NCBI RefSeq assembly: GCF_004796535.1 | Contig: NZ_SPHY01000008.1 | Span: 99,430 to 163,429, forward strand | Source: Sphingomonas flavalba | GTDB taxonomy: Bacteria > Pseudomonadota > Alphaproteobacteria > Sphingomonadales > Sphingomonadaceae | Length of the DNA stretch: 64,000 bases | Direction of reading: 5' to 3' | Part shown: piece by piece, positions 1 through 8,993 of the stretch | Layout of the letters: the number at the start of each line of letters is the position of its first letter | How positions within the stretch are numbered: the first letter of the stretch is position 1 | Translations under genes and position numbers: made by a program | The notes under the pieces: generated by a model | Seen by the model: the letters and a program-made list of their open reading frames with translations, nothing else | Told to the model about the DNA's origin: nothing | The model's database searches: none

Positions 1-1223
1 AGATCTTCTCGATCGTCTTCGCGATGGGCGTCGTCTCCGGCATCGTCATGTCCTACCAGTTCGGCACCAACTGGTCGGTGTTCTCGGACAAGGCGGGGGC
101 GGTGATCGGCCCGCTAATGGCCTATGAGGTGCTGACCGCCTTCTTCCTGGAGGCGGGGTTTCTCGGCGTCATGCTGTTCGGCATCAACAAGGTCGGCAAG
201 GGCCTGCACTTCACCGCCACCTGCATGGTGGCGATCGGCACCTTCTTCTCCGCCTTCTGGATCCTGTCGGCGAATAGCTGGATGCAGACGCCGACCGGCT
301 ACGCGGTCAATGCCGCCGGCCAGTTCGTGCCCGGCGGAAGCTGGGCGGCGATCGTCTTCAACCCCAGCTTCCCCTACCGCCTCGCCCACACCGTCATCGC
401 ATCCTACCTGACGACGGCGCTGGCGGTCGGCGCGGTCGGCGCCTGGCACCTGCTCAAGGATCGCACCAACCCCGGCGCCCGCAAAATGTTCTCGATGGCG
501 ATGTGGATGGCGGCGCTGGTCACCCCGGTGCAGATCTTCGCCGGCGACCTGCACGGCCTCAACACGCTGGAGCATCAGCCGCAGAAGGTGATGGCGATGG
601 AGGGCCATTACCAAAGCCACCCGCATGGCGCGCCGCTGATCCTGTTCGGCATTCCCGACAGCGCCGAACAGCGCGTCGATTACGCCGTCTCGGTGCCGAA
701 ACTGTCGTCGCTGATCCTGAAGCACGATCCCGATGCGCCGCTCGCCGGGCTGGATACGGTGCCGCCGGACGAGCAGCCGCCGGTCGGCATCGTGTTCTGG
801 TCATTCCGGATCATGGTCGGCCTCGGCATGCTGATGCTGGCGCTCGGGCTGTTCAGCCTCGTCGCCCGCGCCCGGCGCGGCCTCTACGACTGGCCGCTGC
901 TCCACCGCTTCGCGCTGCTGATGGGTCCCAGCGGCTTCGTCGCGGTCATCGCCGGCTGGGTGACGACGGAGGTCGGGCGCCAGCCCTACACCGTCTATGG
1001 CCTGCTGCGTACCGCCGACTCGGTGGCGCCGCTCGGCGCCCCGGCGGTCGCCGCCTCGCTCGCCGCCTTCGTCGTCGTCTATTTCGCGGTGTTCGGCTTC
1101 GGCATCTGGTACATATTGAAGCTGATGGCCAGGCCGCCGCATCCGGGCGAGCCAGTGCCCGGCCACGCGCCGATCCGTTCCGCCGGCATCACCCCGGCGC
1201 AGGCGCTGGAAGGAGGCCGCTGA
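1..1223 (+). CDS. cydA: Cytochrome bd-type quinol oxidase subunit I, 5' truncated
   Basis: Haem-carrying subunit of a membrane quinol oxidase that reduces oxygen to water. The frame is open from base 3 and no start lies in the window, so the N-terminal part with the first haem ligand is missing; 406 residues are visible. Conserved blocks present are the GDLHG...QPQKVMAMEG stretch and VGRQPYTVYGLLRTADSV, separated by a short Q-loop, which favours the cyanide-insensitive (CioA) branch over E. coli-type CydA. Several hydrophobic membrane segments are evident. The TGA stop overlaps the ATG of cydB by one base after a good AGGAGG, so the pair is translationally coupled. Family assignment is secure; the CioA sub-type is inferred. 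Confidence 0.95.
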   Translation, partial: IFSIVFAMGVVSGIVMSYQFGTNWSVFSDKAGAVIGPLMAYEVLTAFFLEAGFLGVMLFGINKVGKGLHFTATCMVAIGTFFSAFWILSANSWMQTPTGYAVNAAGQFVPGGSWAAIVFNPSFPYRLAHTVIASYLTTALAVGAVGAWHLLKDRTNPGARKMFSMAMWMAALVTPVQIFAGDLHGLNTLEHQPQKVMAMEGHYQSHPHGAPLILFGIPDSAEQRVDYAVSVPKLSSLILKHDPDAPLAGLDTVPPDEQPPVGIVFWSFRIMVGLGMLMLALGLFSLVARARRGLYDWPLLHRFALLMGPSGFVAVIAGWVTTEVGRQPYTVYGLLRTADSVAPLGAPAVAASLAAFVVVYFAVFGFGIWYILKLMARPPHPGEPVPGHAPIRSAGITPAQALEGGR

Positions 1224-2218
1224 TGGACCTGACCGTCATCTGGGCGTTCGTCATCGCCTTTGCCGTCGGCTTCTACGTCATCGCCGACGGCTTCGACCTC
1301 GGCATCGGCCTGCTGTTCCCGCGCTTCCCGGTCGGGCCGGAACGCGACGCGGCGATGAACGCGATCGCGCCGGTGTGGGACGGCAACGAAACCTGGCTGG
1401 TGCTCGGCGGCGGCGGCCTGATGGCGGCGTTCCCGCTCGCCTACGCCATCGTCCTGCCCGCGCTCTACGCGCCGATCGTCGCGATGCTGCTCGGTCTGAT
1501 CTTCCGGGGCGTCGCCTTCGAATTCCGCTGGCGCGACCCGGCTCACCGCCGGGCGTGGGATTTCGGCTTCACCGCCGGCTCATTCGTCGCCGCCTTCGCG
1601 CAAGGGGTGACGCTCGGCGCGCTGCTCCAGGGCATCGCCGTCGCCGACCGCGCCTATGCCGGCGGCTGGTGGGACTGGCTGACCCCGTTCAGCCTGCTGA
1701 CCGGCGCCAGCCTGTGCGTCGGCTACGCGCTGCTCGGCGCCGGCTGGCTGATCGCCAAGACCGAAGGGGAAACGCGCGCCATCGCCCGCCGTGCCGGCCG
1801 GCCGCTGCTCGCCCTGTTCCTCCTCGCCCTCGCCACGGTCAGCCTGGCGACGCCGTTCCTGGAGGGGCAATACTGGCAGCGCTGGTTCGTCTCGCCGGGC
1901 CTGTTCGTCACTGTCCCGATGCCGCTTCTCGTCGCCGCCCTCGCCGCGCTGCTCTGGCGCAGCCTCGGCCACGATAATGATGCCCACCCGTTCTTCTACG
2001 CGCTCGGCCTGTTCGGGCTGACCCTTGTCGGCCTCGGCATCTCGATCTGGCCGGACGTCATCCCCGGCCGGGTGACAATCTGGGAAGCGGCGGCGCCGCA
2101 CAGCAGCCAGAGCTTCATGTTGATAGGCGCGATCATCACCGTGCCGCTGATCCTCGCCTACACCGGCTGGTCCTACTGGGTGTTTCGCGGCAAGGTCGGC
2201 GGCGAGGGCTATCATTGA
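1223..2218 (+). CDS. cydB: Cytochrome bd-type quinol oxidase subunit II
   Basis: Second integral membrane subunit of the bd oxidase, 331 residues, a normal length for the family. The family signature WDGNETWLV occurs near residue 52, preceded by the DGFDLGIGLLFP block of the first membrane helix. The ATG overlaps the cydA stop and is preceded by AGGAGG at 1210-1215. Its own TGA (2216-2218) overlaps the ATG of the next small gene, making a three-gene coupled operon. An upstream extension of this frame runs inside cydA and has no CydB similarity, so the start at 1223 is preferred. Confidence 0.96.
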   Translation: MDLTVIWAFVIAFAVGFYVIADGFDLGIGLLFPRFPVGPERDAAMNAIAPVWDGNETWLVLGGGGLMAAFPLAYAIVLPALYAPIVAMLLGLIFRGVAFEFRWRDPAHRRAWDFGFTAGSFVAAFAQGVTLGALLQGIAVADRAYAGGWWDWLTPFSLLTGASLCVGYALLGAGWLIAKTEGETRAIARRAGRPLLALFLLALATVSLATPFLEGQYWQRWFVSPGLFVTVPMPLLVAALAALLWRSLGHDNDAHPFFYALGLFGLTLVGLGISIWPDVIPGRVTIWEAAAPHSSQSFMLIGAIITVPLILAYTGWSYWVFRGKVGGEGYH

Positions 2219-2343
2219 TGCTGGAGCAGACCGGCAACCCCGGCCCGTGGTGGAAACGCCTGCTGTGGCTGGCGGCACTGTGGTTGGCCGGCGTCGCCGC
2301 GGTCGGCGCGCTCGCCTGGCTGCTGCGCCTGTGGATTACGTGA
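2218..2343 (+). CDS. DUF2474-type small membrane subunit of the bd oxidase operon
   Basis: A 41-residue protein starting MLEQTGNPGPWWKRLLWLAA with one hydrophobic helix (about residues 15-38) ending RLWIT. Its ATG overlaps the cydB stop in an ATGA junction, the classical position of DUF2474 / CydX-like single-span proteins that accompany bd oxidases. Tryptophan-rich start and a single helix fit DUF2474. Role in assembly or stability of the oxidase is inferred from position and from CydX; it is short enough to be missed by length-filtered gene calling. Confidence 0.82.
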   Translation: MLEQTGNPGPWWKRLLWLAALWLAGVAAVGALAWLLRLWIT

Positions 2344-2350
2344 AACAAAG

Positions 2351-2390
2351 CCGCGCCGGTCCGCTTCCACCCCGAAGCGGACCGGCGCGG
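2351..2390. terminator. Perfect hairpin between convergent genes
   Basis: A 17-bp perfect inverted repeat (left arm 2351-2367, right arm 2374-2390) with a six-base CACCCC loop, 7 bp after the DUF2474 stop and 18 bp before the stop of the opposing gene. There is no T-run on either side, so it may act as a bidirectional intrinsic or RNA-stabilising hairpin. Confidence 0.7.
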
Positions 2391-2407
2391 TACCGTCGGC
2401 GCGCCCG

Positions 2408-2671
2408 TCAGTAGCAGACGCGCACCCGATGGCGGTGGCGCCATTCCCAGCGGCAATGCGGCCGGTAATAGGCGCCGCGATGGCGATAGTATTTCCGCTT
2501 CTTGTGCCATTTGCGCGGGCGGTCGTAACGCGGCCGGTATCGGTCGCGATAGCCGTCGTAATACCCGTTGTAATGGTTGCTGTAATAGCCACGGGGGCGG
2601 GCCTCGGCGGGTGCCGAAATGGCAAGCGACGCGACGACACCGGCCGCGGCCAGCGCGGCGAGCAGTTTCAT
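2408..2671 (-). CDS. Small secreted Tyr/Arg/His-rich protein of unknown function
   Basis: 87 residues. Residues 1-24 are a clear signal peptide (MKLLAALAAAGVVASLAISA then PAEARP). The mature part is dominated by Tyr, Arg, His and Lys (NGYYDGYRDRYRPRYDRP and similar), with two cysteines near the end, CRWEW...RVCY. GAGGAT precedes the ATG at a good distance. Such short basic, aromatic-rich periplasmic proteins recur in sphingomonads without an assigned function; I do not recognise a named domain. The gene converges on the bd oxidase operon and shares the hairpin at 2351-2390. Confidence 0.75.
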   Translation of the reverse strand: MKLLAALAAAGVVASLAISAPAEARPRGYYSNHYNGYYDGYRDRYRPRYDRPRKWHKKRKYYRHRGAYYRPHCRWEWRHRHRVRVCY

Positions 2672-2773
2672 GACATCCTCCTGTCGACTCTGACTGCGAG
2701 GATGATGCTAACCCGCCGAAGCTGAACCGCCTCTGTGCCCGCCGTTCATCTGTGGTCAGGCAAAAACCGCCCC

Positions 2774-2803
2774 CGTCATTGCGAGCCGCGCGGCGGCGCG
2801 GCG
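2774..2803 (+). repeat. Copy 1 of the CGTCATTGCGAG intergenic palindrome
   Basis: Begins CGTCATTGCGAGCCGCG and continues into a GC-rich inverted repeat; the right end has diverged and lacks a clear GCAATCC. It lies in the 256-bp gap between the small secreted gene (starts 2671) and the pccA stop. The rest of this gap holds only GC-rich sequence and the pccA terminator hairpin. Confidence 0.6.
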
Positions 2804-2903
2804 TTCCTCGTAGGCGGCGCCCGCCCACGTCCCCAACCCGGCCTCCCATTTCAGGATACGATCGTTGGGTGGCCGGGTGCGGGCGTGGCCAGGCGCCGGA
2901 CCT

Positions 2904-2922
2904 GATCCAGCAAAGCTGGATC
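2904..2922 (-). terminator. Hairpin after pccA
   Basis: Perfect 8-bp inverted repeat GATCCAGC-AAA-GCTGGATC, 6 bp beyond the pccA stop on the minus strand. No U-tract follows. Likely the 3' end of the pcc operon transcript, or a small REP-like element. Confidence 0.55.
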
Positions 2923-2927
2923 CGACC

Positions 2928-4985
2928 CTACGCCATCTCCAGGATCACCGCGTCCACCGCCAGGCTGTCGCCGGGGGCGGCGTTGACCGCCTTCACCACC
3001 CCGGCCTTCCCGGCGCGCAGGATGTTCTCCATCTTCATCGCCTCGACCACCGCCAGCGGCTGCCCGGCCTCGACCGAATCGCCGGCCTCGACGTGCAGCG
3101 CGATCAGCAGGCCCGGCATCGGGCACAGCAGGAACTTCGACAGGTCGGGCGGGATCTTCTCGATCATGTGGCGGGCGAGCGGCGCGACATGGCCGGGCAG
3201 CACCCGCGCGCCGTGGCTGGCGCCGCGCGTCGTCAGCCGCCAGCCGCCACGCGTCGGGGCGATCCGCACCGCCAGCGGCACACCGTCGATCTCCGCCTCG
3301 ACGATGCGGTCGCCCGGCGTATATTCCATCGCCAGCGCCAGCGGGGCGCCGTCAACGGTGATCGCGTCGCCGGCGATTTCAACCGTCCGGGTCACGCCGC
3401 CGATCGTCACCGCCCAGCTGCCCGGCGGCGGCAGGCGGCGGCCGAGCTGGCCGTCGATCCGCCGCGCCCGGTCGGCCTCGGCGGTGGCGACGAAGGCGGC
3501 GATCGCGGACAGCCGGCCCAGCAACGCGGCGTCGGCCGGCGCCCCGGCGAAGCCGTCGGGATATTCCTCGGCGATGAAACCGGTGGTCAGTTGCCCGGCG
3601 CGGAAGCGCGGATGCTGCATCAGCGCCGACAGGAAATCGATATTATGCCCCGGCCCGTCGATCTCGAAGCGGTCGAGCGCGGCGACCTGAAGGTCGGCCG
3701 CCTCATCGCGGGTCGCGCCGTGGGTAATCAGCTTGGCGATCATCGGGTCGTACCAGATCGACACTTCGCCGCCCTCGGCGACGCCGTCGTCGACCCGCAC
3801 ATACCCCCCGCTGCCGCCGTCGTCGTTTCCGGTCTCACCCCCATCCCCGTCCGTGTCGAGCGAAGGCGAGACACCCGCCTGCGACACCACCGGCGGCACA
3901 TAGCGCACCAGCCGGCCGGTTGACGGCAGGAAACCACGATACGGGTCCTCGGCATAGACCCGGCTTTCGATCGCCCAGCCGTCGATGCCGACATCGTCCT
4001 GGGTGAAGCCCAGCTTTTCGCCCGCCGCGACCCGGATCATCTGCTCGACCAGGTCGAGGCCGGTGATCGCCTCGGTCACCGGGTGCTCGACCTGCAGCCG
4101 GGTGTTCATCTCCAGGAAGTAGAAGCTCTCGCCGGTCGGGTCGGCGCCGGACACGATCAGCTCGACGGTGCCGGCGCTGTAATAGCCGACCGCCCTGGCC
4201 AGCGCGACGCACTGCTCGCCCATCGCCTGGCGCATCTTCGGGGTGACGAACGGCGACGGCGCTTCCTCGACCACTTTCTGGTGCCGGCGCTGGATCGAAC
4301 ATTCGCGCTCGTTCAGATAGACGATATTGCCGTGCTGGTCGCCGAGGATCTGGATCTCGATATGGCGCGGGCTCTCGATGAATTTCTCGATGAACACCCG
4401 GTCGTCGCCAAAGCTGGCCAGCCCCTCGCGCTTGGTCGCCTCGAAGCCCTCGCGCACGTCCTGCTCGGACCAGGCGAGCCGCATGCCCTTGCCGCCGCCG
4501 CCGGCCGACGCTTTCATCATCACCGGATAGCCGATCTCGCCGGCGATGCGGACCGCCGCCTCGGTATCGGCGATATCGCCCAGATAGCCGGGGACGACGT
4601 TGACCCCCGCCGCCTTGGCCAGTTTCTTCGACTCGATCTTGTCGCCCATCGCCGCGATCGCGTTCGGCGGCGGCCCGATGAAGGCGATGCCTGCCGCGGC
4701 GAGCGCCTCGGCAAAGCTGGTCCGTTCCGACAGGAAGCCGTAGCCGGGGTGGACGGCATCCGCGCCCGTCGCCTTGCACGCGGCGATGATCGCATCGGCG
4801 AGCAGATAACTCTCCGCTGCCGCCGGCGGGCCCAGCCGGACGCTCTCGTCGGCCAGCAACACGTGCGGGCTGCGCGCATCGGCATCGGAATAGACCGCGA
4901 CGGTCGCGATCCCCATCCGCTTCGCGGTGCGGATCACCCGGCAGGCGATCTCACCCCGGTTTGCAATCAGGACTTTCTTGAACAT
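2928..4985 (-). CDS. pccA: Propionyl-CoA carboxylase, biotin-carrying alpha subunit
   Basis: Carboxylates its C-terminal biotin with ATP and bicarbonate and passes CO2 to PccB, making methylmalonyl-CoA. 685 residues. Order: biotin carboxylase N-domain (MFKKVLIANRGEIACRVIRT), ATP-grasp with the SAGGGGKGMRL loop near residue 160, EMNTRLQVEHPVTE near 290, then the BT linker domain and a C-terminal biotinyl domain with EAMKMEN; the biotinylated Lys is about residue 651. Start ATG 4985 sits 2 bp after the bioB stop; longer in-frame starts run back through bioB and are not credible. Oddity: residues about 368-394, between RYVPPVV and YVRVDDGVAEGGE, form a Gly/Asp/Ser-rich stretch roughly 20 residues longer than usual that looks repeat-derived (separate entry). 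Confidence 0.95.
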   Translation of the reverse strand: MFKKVLIANRGEIACRVIRTAKRMGIATVAVYSDADARSPHVLLADESVRLGPPAAAESYLLADAIIAACKATGADAVHPGYGFLSERTSFAEALAAAGIAFIGPPPNAIAAMGDKIESKKLAKAAGVNVVPGYLGDIADTEAAVRIAGEIGYPVMMKASAGGGGKGMRLAWSEQDVREGFEATKREGLASFGDDRVFIEKFIESPRHIEIQILGDQHGNIVYLNERECSIQRRHQKVVEEAPSPFVTPKMRQAMGEQCVALARAVGYYSAGTVELIVSGADPTGESFYFLEMNTRLQVEHPVTEAITGLDLVEQMIRVAAGEKLGFTQDDVGIDGWAIESRVYAEDPYRGFLPSTGRLVRYVPPVVSQAGVSPSLDTDGDGGETGNDDGGSGGYVRVDDGVAEGGEVSIWYDPMIAKLITHGATRDEAADLQVAALDRFEIDGPGHNIDFLSALMQHPRFRAGQLTTGFIAEEYPDGFAGAPADAALLGRLSAIAAFVATAEADRARRIDGQLGRRLPPPGSWAVTIGGVTRTVEIAGDAITVDGAPLALAMEYTPGDRIVEAEIDGVPLAVRIAPTRGGWRLTTRGASHGARVLPGHVAPLARHMIEKIPPDLSKFLLCPMPGLLIALHVEAGDSVEAGQPLAVVEAMKMENILRAGKAGVVKAVNAAPGDSLAVDAVILEMA
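3804..3884 (-). repeat. Palindromic repeat inserted in frame inside pccA
   Basis: On the minus strand this stretch contains GTGTCTCGCCTTCGCTCGA followed by CACGGACGGGGATGGG. The intergenic element at 31353-31390 has the same layout: CTCGACTGCGCTCG, then GGATGGACGGGTTGGG. The segment encodes the extra SPSLDTDGDGGETGNDDGG of PccA, keeps the frame open and lies in a surface-type linker beside the conserved EGGEVSIWYDPMIAKL block. The exact borders are inferred from where family-like protein sequence stops and resumes. Confidence 0.6.
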
Positions 4986-4987
4986 TC

Positions 4988-5986
4988 TCACTCCGCCGCC
5001 TCGCACACTCGCGCCGGCTCCTCGCCGGCCAGCGGCGCCAGCCCCAGCTTCTCGAACAGCGCGGCGTCGGCGCTGTCGCCGCGGTTGCCGGTGGTCAGCA
5101 GCTTGTCGCCGGTGAAGATGCTGTTCGCCCCCGCCATGAAGCACAAAGCCTGCACCGCCTCGGACATGCTCTCGCGCCCGGCGGACAGCCGCACCATGCT
5201 TTTCGGCATGGTGATCCGCGCCGCCGCCACGGTGCGGACGAACTCGATGTCATCGATCCGGGCGAGCGGTGTGTCGGCCAGCATGTCGCCCAGCACCGTG
5301 CCCTTGACCGGCACCAGCGCGTTCACCGGCACACTTTCCGGATGGCGCGGCAGCGTCGCCAGCGCGTGGACGAAGCCGACCCGGTCGGCCCGCGTCTCGC
5401 CCATGCCGACGATGCCGCCGCAGCACACGTTGATCCCCGCCGCGCGCACCTGCTCCAGCGTGTCGAGCCGGTCCTGAAAGGTCCGCGTGGTGATGACGTT
5501 GCCGTAATTCTCCGGCGAGGTGTCGATATTGTGGTTGTAATAATCCAGCCCGGCGTCAGCCAGCCGCCGCGCCTGATCGCCGCTCAGCATGCCCAGCGTC
5601 ATGCAGGTTTCCATGCCCATGCCCCGCACGCCCTCGACCATCCGGACGATCGCATCCATGTCGCGGTCCTTGGGGTTGCGCCACGCCGCGCCCATGCAGA
5701 AGCGCTGCGATCCTGCCGCCTTGGCCTCGGCGGCGCTGGCCAGCACCGCGTCGACGTCCATCAGCTTTTCCGCCTTCAGCCCGGTTTCGGCATGCGCGGA
5801 TTGCGAGCAATAGCCGCAATCCTCCGGGCAGCCACCAGTCTTGATCGACAGCAAGGTGCACAGCTGCACCTCCCCCGGCGCATGCCATTCGCGGTGCACC
5901 GCCTGCGCCCGCCACATCAGCTCGCCGAACGGCAAAACGAACAGCGCGGCGACCTCGTCGCGGCTCCAGTCGGTACGAACGGTCAT
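4988..5986 (-). CDS. bioB: Biotin synthase
   Basis: Radical-SAM enzyme inserting sulfur into dethiobiotin, the last step of biotin synthesis. 332 residues, usual length. The SAM cluster motif CPEDCGYC gives Cys53, Cys57 and Cys60; further conserved blocks are [38 protein letters not shown] and [22 protein letters not shown]...DKLLTTGN. Its ATG overlaps the mutase stop (ATGA, 5983-5986) and its stop lies 2 bp before pccA, so it is coupled between an acyl-CoA mutase and a biotin-dependent carboxylase. That position suggests that cofactor supply is tied to PCC demand (inference). No other bio genes are in the window. Confidence 0.96.
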   Translation of the reverse strand: MTVRTDWSRDEVAALFVLPFGELMWRAQAVHREWHAPGEVQLCTLLSIKTGGCPEDCGYCSQSAHAETGLKAEKLMDVDAVLASAAEAKAAGSQRFCMGAAWRNPKDRDMDAIVRMVEGVRGMGMETCMTLGMLSGDQARRLADAGLDYYNHNIDTSPENYGNVITTRTFQDRLDTLEQVRAAGINVCCGGIVGMGETRADRVGFVHALATLPRHPESVPVNALVPVKGTVLGDMLADTPLARIDDIEFVRTVAAARITMPKSMVRLSAGRESMSEAVQALCFMAGANSIFTGDKLLTTGNRGDSADAALFEKLGLAPLAGEEPARVCEAAE

Positions 5987-8130
5987 TCGGTGGATTCTCC
6001 CTGCCCTTCCGGCGGCATGTTGTGGCCGAGCAGGCGCAGCACATCCTCCGCGCTCTCGATCACATTCGTGCCTGGCCCATATATACCCGCGACGCCGGCG
6101 TTGCGCAGGAATTCATAGTCCTGCGGGGGGATGACGCCGCCCGCCACCACGCGGATGTCCGGACGCCCGGCCTCGCGCAGCAGGCGGATCAGTTCGGGGA
6201 TCAGCGTCTTGTGCCCGGCGGCCAGGCTGGACGCGCCGACGACGTCGACATCGCGCTCCAGCGCCAGCACCAGCGTCTCCTTCGGCGTCTGGAACAGCGG
6301 CCCGCTGACAATGTCGAACCCCATGTCGGCATAGGCGGATGCAATGACGTTGGCGCCGCGGTCGTGCCCGTCCTGGCCCATCTTGGCGATCAGCATCCTG
6401 GGCTTGCGCCCGTGCCGCCGTTCGAACGCGTCGATCGCGTCGACAATGCGCGCCCAGCGCCCGTCGCCCTGATAGGCGCCGCCATAGACGCCCTTGACCG
6501 GGGTCGGCACGGTCGCGTGGCGGCCGAATACATCTTCCATCGCCTGCGAAATCTCGCCCAGCGTCGCCCGCACCCGCGCCGCCGCCACCGCCAGCGCCAG
6601 CAGGTTGCCGTCGCCCGCCGCCCCGGCGCGCAGCGCGTCGAGCGCCGCCGCGCACGCCGCCGCGTCGCGCATCGCCCGCACCTGTTCGATCCGGGCGATC
6701 TGGCCGGCGCGCACCGCGACATTGTCGACGTCGAGGATGTCGATGGTATCCTCGTCGGCCAGCCGGTACTTGTTGACGCCGACGATCACCGCCTCGCCCC
6801 GGTCGACGCGGGCCTGGCTGGCGGCGGCGGCCTCCTCGATCATCGCCTTGGGCCAGCCGGCGGCGACCGCCCTGGCCATGCCGCCTTCCGCCTCGACCCG
6901 TTCGATGATCGCCCAAGCCTCGTCATACAGGGCCTGGGTCAGCGCCTCGACGTAATAGGAGCCGCCGAGCGGATCGACGACCCTGGTGATGCCGGTTTCC
7001 TCCTGCAGCACGATCTGGGTGTTGCGGGCGATGCGGGCGGAAAAATCGGTCGGCAGCGCGATCGCCTCGTCGAGCGCGTTGGTGTGGAGCGACTGGGTGC
7101 CGCCCAGCGCCGCCGCCATCGCCTCCACCGTGGTGCGGATGACGTTGTTGTACGGGTCCTGCTCGGTCAGCGACACGCCCGATGTCTGGCAATGGGTGCG
7201 CAGCATCTTCGATCGCTCGCTCTGCGCGCCTAGGTCGGTCATCACCCGGTGCCACAGCTTGCGCGCGGCGCGCAGCTTGGCCACCTCCATGAAGAAATTC
7301 ATGCCGATCGCGAAGAAGAAGGACAGCCGGCCGGCAAACGCGTCGATGTCCAGCCCGGACGTCATCGCCGCCTGCGCATATTCGCGCCCGTCGGCAATGG
7401 TGAAGGCCAGCTCCTGCACCTGCGTCGCCCCGGCTTCCTGCATATGGTAGCCGGAAATCGATATGCTGTTGAATTTCGGCATGTTCGCGGACGTGTAGGC
7501 AATGATGTCGGATATGATCCGCATCGACGGCCCCGGCGGGTAGATATAGGTGTTGCGGACCATGAACTCCTTCAGGATGTCGTTCTGGATGGTCCCGTCC
7601 AGCCGGTCCTGCGCAACCCCCTGCTCCTCGCCGGCGACAATGAAGAAGGCGAGGATCGGGATCACCGCGCCGTTCATCGTCATCGATACCGACATCTCGC
7701 CAAGCGGAATGCCGTCGAACAGGATCTTCATGTCCTCGACGCTGTCGATGGCGACGCCGGCCTTGCCGACATCGCCGACAACGCGGGGATGGTCGCTGTC
7801 GTAGCCGCGGTGGGTCGCCAGGTCGAAGGCGACGGACAGCCCCTTCTGCCCGGCCGCCAGGTTGCGGCGGTAGAAGGCGTTGGATTCCTCGGCGGTCGAG
7901 AAACCGGCGTATTGGCGGATCGTCCACGGCCGCCCGGCGTACATCGACGCGCGCACCCCGCGGGTGAACGGCGCGAAGCCGGGCAGGCCGGGGTCGATAC
8001 CGGCGATGTCCTCGGCGGTGTAGAGCGGCTTGACCGCAATCCCCTCCGGCGTCTGCCAGGTCAGGGCGCGGCCCTTGACCTCCTTGTCGGCCAGCGCGCG
8101 CCAGTCGGCCACCGTCGGCTTGCCGCTCAT
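5983..8130 (-). CDS. scpA: Methylmalonyl-CoA mutase, single-chain catalytic plus B12 domain
   Basis: Isomerises (R)-methylmalonyl-CoA to succinyl-CoA with adenosylcobalamin. 715 residues, the usual size of the large homologous subunit. The N-terminal TIM-barrel half includes [20 protein letters not shown] and the C-terminal B12-binding domain carries DGHDRG, with axial His at about residue 589, then a conserved GVIPPQDY. Start ATG 8130 is 2 bp after the enoyl-CoA hydratase stop codon; an upstream extension has no mutase similarity. No separate small subunit or MeaB-type chaperone is present in the window. Neighbours mce, pccA and pccB make the substrate assignment firm. Confidence 0.95.
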   Translation of the reverse strand: MSGKPTVADWRALADKEVKGRALTWQTPEGIAVKPLYTAEDIAGIDPGLPGFAPFTRGVRASMYAGRPWTIRQYAGFSTAEESNAFYRRNLAAGQKGLSVAFDLATHRGYDSDHPRVVGDVGKAGVAIDSVEDMKILFDGIPLGEMSVSMTMNGAVIPILAFFIVAGEEQGVAQDRLDGTIQNDILKEFMVRNTYIYPPGPSMRIISDIIAYTSANMPKFNSISISGYHMQEAGATQVQELAFTIADGREYAQAAMTSGLDIDAFAGRLSFFFAIGMNFFMEVAKLRAARKLWHRVMTDLGAQSERSKMLRTHCQTSGVSLTEQDPYNNVIRTTVEAMAAALGGTQSLHTNALDEAIALPTDFSARIARNTQIVLQEETGITRVVDPLGGSYYVEALTQALYDEAWAIIERVEAEGGMARAVAAGWPKAMIEEAAAASQARVDRGEAVIVGVNKYRLADEDTIDILDVDNVAVRAGQIARIEQVRAMRDAAACAAALDALRAGAAGDGNLLALAVAAARVRATLGEISQAMEDVFGRHATVPTPVKGVYGGAYQGDGRWARIVDAIDAFERRHGRKPRMLIAKMGQDGHDRGANVIASAYADMGFDIVSGPLFQTPKETLVLALERDVDVVGASSLAAGHKTLIPELIRLLREAGRPDIRVVAGGVIPPQDYEFLRNAGVAGIYGPGTNVIESAEDVLRLLGHNMPPEGQGESTE

Positions 8131-8131
8131 C

Positions 8132-8920
8132 TCACTGCCCCTTGAACGCCGCCGGACGCCGGCCGAGGAAGGCGGTGATCCCCTCGACCGCGTCGGCGCT
8201 CGTCCCGGCGATGCGCTGGCTGTCGGCCTCGCCGGCCAGCGCGCTCGCATAATCGCCCTCCAGCGCCGCCGCCAGCCCGCGCCGCATCAGCCCCAGCGCC
8301 AGCGTCGGCCCCGCCGCCAGCCGCGCCGCCAGCGTCAGCGCCTCCTGCGCCAGCGCCGCGTCGTCGACCGCCTTGTAGATCAGGCCCCAGCTTTCCGCCT
8401 GCTCCGCGCCGATCCGCTCGCCGAGCAGCATCATCTGCGCCGCCCGCGCCTTGCCGACCAGCCGGGCGAGCATCCACGACGCGCCGCCGTCCGGCACCAG
8501 CCCGACGTTGACGAAGGCCTGCAGGAAATAGGCGGAACGCGCGGCGATCGCGAAATCGGCGGCCAGCGCCAGGCTGCAGCCGATGCCGGCGGCCGGGCCG
8601 TTGACCGCCGTCACCACCGGCACCCCCAGCCGCGCGATCTTCAGCAGCGCGGGGTTATAGCTGCGGGTCAGCGCGCGATAGGCGCCCTCGCCGCCGCTGA
8701 TCGACTGGCTGCCCTCGCGCCCGGTCAGGTCGGCGCCGGAGCAAAAGGCCCGCCCTTCGCCGGTGATCAGCACTGCCCGCGCCCCGTCCAGCCGGTCGAG
8801 CGCGTCGCCGATCTCGTCGAACATCGCCGGCGGCGCCGCGTTCAGCCGGTCGGGCCGGTTCAGGGTGATGACCAGCGTGTCGCCCTCGCGGCGGGTCACG
8901 ATCGTTTCGAAACTCGACAT
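8132..8920 (-). CDS. Enoyl-CoA hydratase/isomerase family protein
   Basis: Crotonase-fold protein of 262 residues. Seen: NRPDRLNA near residue 20, the oxyanion-hole segment [10 protein letters not shown] near 60 and the second one [20 protein letters not shown] near 105, then [21 protein letters not shown], as in PaaG-type 2-(1,2-epoxyphenyl)acetyl-CoA isomerases and related hydratases. Within the propionate cluster it may serve in branched or odd-chain acyl-CoA breakdown, but the precise substrate cannot be read from the sequence. Start ATG 8920 follows GGAAAG; the stop is one base before the mutase ATG. Confidence 0.9.
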   Translation of the reverse strand: MSSFETIVTRREGDTLVITLNRPDRLNAAPPAMFDEIGDALDRLDGARAVLITGEGRAFCSGADLTGREGSQSISGGEGAYRALTRSYNPALLKIARLGVPVVTAVNGPAAGIGCSLALAADFAIAARSAYFLQAFVNVGLVPDGGASWMLARLVGKARAAQMMLLGERIGAEQAESWGLIYKAVDDAALAQEALTLAARLAAGPTLALGLMRRGLAAALEGDYASALAGEADSQRIAGTSADAVEGITAFLGRRPAAFKGQ

Positions 8921-8944
8921 TCGCTTTCCTGCCTTTTCCCGTTC

Positions 8945-8969
8945 GTCATGCCGGGCCTGACCCGGCATC
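8945..8969. repeat. Small palindromic element within the operon
   Basis: GTC followed by ATGCCGGG-CCTGA-CCCGGCAT, a perfect 8-bp hairpin of a type very common between alphaproteobacterial genes. It lies in the 73-bp gap between the mce stop and the enoyl-CoA hydratase start, so any terminator or RNA-processing activity would tune the downstream part of the operon. Confidence 0.6.
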
Positions 8970-8993
8970 GCGCGCACTCGCGTGCCTGTCGGC

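Noticed and set aside
503..1222. N-terminal extension of cydB inside cydA
   Set aside because: Arg/Ala-rich out-of-frame translation of cydA; the coupled ATG at 1223 gives the family N-terminus.
2774..2803. CRISPR-like repetition of the CGTCATTGCGAG element
   Set aside because: Copies are dispersed over the whole window without regular spacers, and no cas genes are present.
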